Source: Cedecea neteri (GTDB lineage: Bacteria; Pseudomonadota; Gammaproteobacteria; Enterobacterales; Enterobacteriaceae). From it: DNA of 64,000 nt. Within the stretch, counting starts at the first letter, position 1, and each line of letters opens with the position of its first letter. A model generated the notes under the pieces. That model was not told the origin of the DNA, did not search any database, and saw only the letters and a list, made by a program, of their open reading frames with translations. The position numbers were made by a program, and so were the translations under genes. The stretch is taken from contig NZ_CP009458.1 of assembly GCF_000758305.1 (NCBI RefSeq), forward strand, positions 868,001-932,000. Reading direction: 5' to 3'. Positions 63,990 to 64,000 of the stretch are shown here, piece by piece.

Positions 63990-64000
63990 GGATGCAGGAA

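Noticed and set aside
58172..64000. Integrase or second attachment site within the island
   Set aside because: I looked for a tyrosine-recombinase frame and for a repeat of the selC 3' end and saw neither; the far junction is probably outside the window.

Overview
The window is a chromosomal stretch of a gamma-proteobacterium of the order Enterobacterales. The E. coli-type block yhiN-pitA-uspB-uspA-rsmJ-prlC-rlmJ-gor is present. So are mtlA-mtlD-mtlR-yibL, yibF-selA-selB-aldB and fdhD / fdoG-fdoH-fdoI-fdhE-selC, all with close full-length matches to E. coli proteins as I remember them. It is not E. coli itself: dtpB is missing between uspA and rsmJ, and many accessory genes are present (Kdo hydroxylase, omptin, a heme receptor with its own ECF sigma factor, DUF3289/DUF943). 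selA, selB, selC and the Fdo operon also lie within about 12 kb instead of being dispersed. I cannot name the genus from the sequence alone.

Layout. 1-4.8 kb: the 3' part of a MocR-type regulator, a ClpP paralogue, an EamA exporter, and a small redox cluster (ABM-like protein, AhpD-like CMD protein, zinc alcohol dehydrogenase). 4.8-10 kb: a HasR-like heme receptor, FecI-type sigma, FecR-type anti-sigma and a dedicated TonB, with a Fur box before the sigma gene. 10-12.3 kb: phosphoribosyltransferase, HAD phosphatase and DeoR regulator. 12.4-24 kb: the conserved yhiN-to-gor block, interrupted by a DUF559 gene and a secreted PAP2 phosphatase under a putative Pho box. 24-39 kb: accessory genes, including Kdo hydroxylase, an omptin, a DUF3289 gene followed by three DUF943 paralogues, nudI, a membrane HEPN protein, a MocR regulator, small stress proteins and an autotransporter. 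38.8-45.9 kb: yibL, the mannitol operon with several CRP sites, a LysR/oxidoreductase pair and yibF. 45.9-58.2 kb: the selenocysteine and formate dehydrogenase-O block. selA and selB make and deliver Sec, selC is the tRNA, fdoG contains the in-frame UGA with its SECIS hairpin, and fdhD and fdhE mature the enzyme.

From the 3' end of selC (58,171) to the window end the DNA changes character: first strongly AT-rich, then a module of ordinary composition. This looks like the tRNA-proximal part of a genomic island at the classic selC site; no integrase is visible inside the window. It carries (i) an AvcD-type anti-phage dCTP deaminase preceded by a promoter, a leader and a 58-codon ORF, (ii) a two-gene operon of an exonuclease/endonuclease/phosphatase-fold protein and an unrecognised acidic 150-residue protein, (iii) a divergent pair of a ribbon-helix-helix protein and an unrecognised 176-residue protein, and (iv) a Phd/YefM-ParE toxin-antitoxin pair. 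The deaminase and the two-gene EEP operon are the best candidates for defence systems; the EEP pair is the one I cannot match to anything described.
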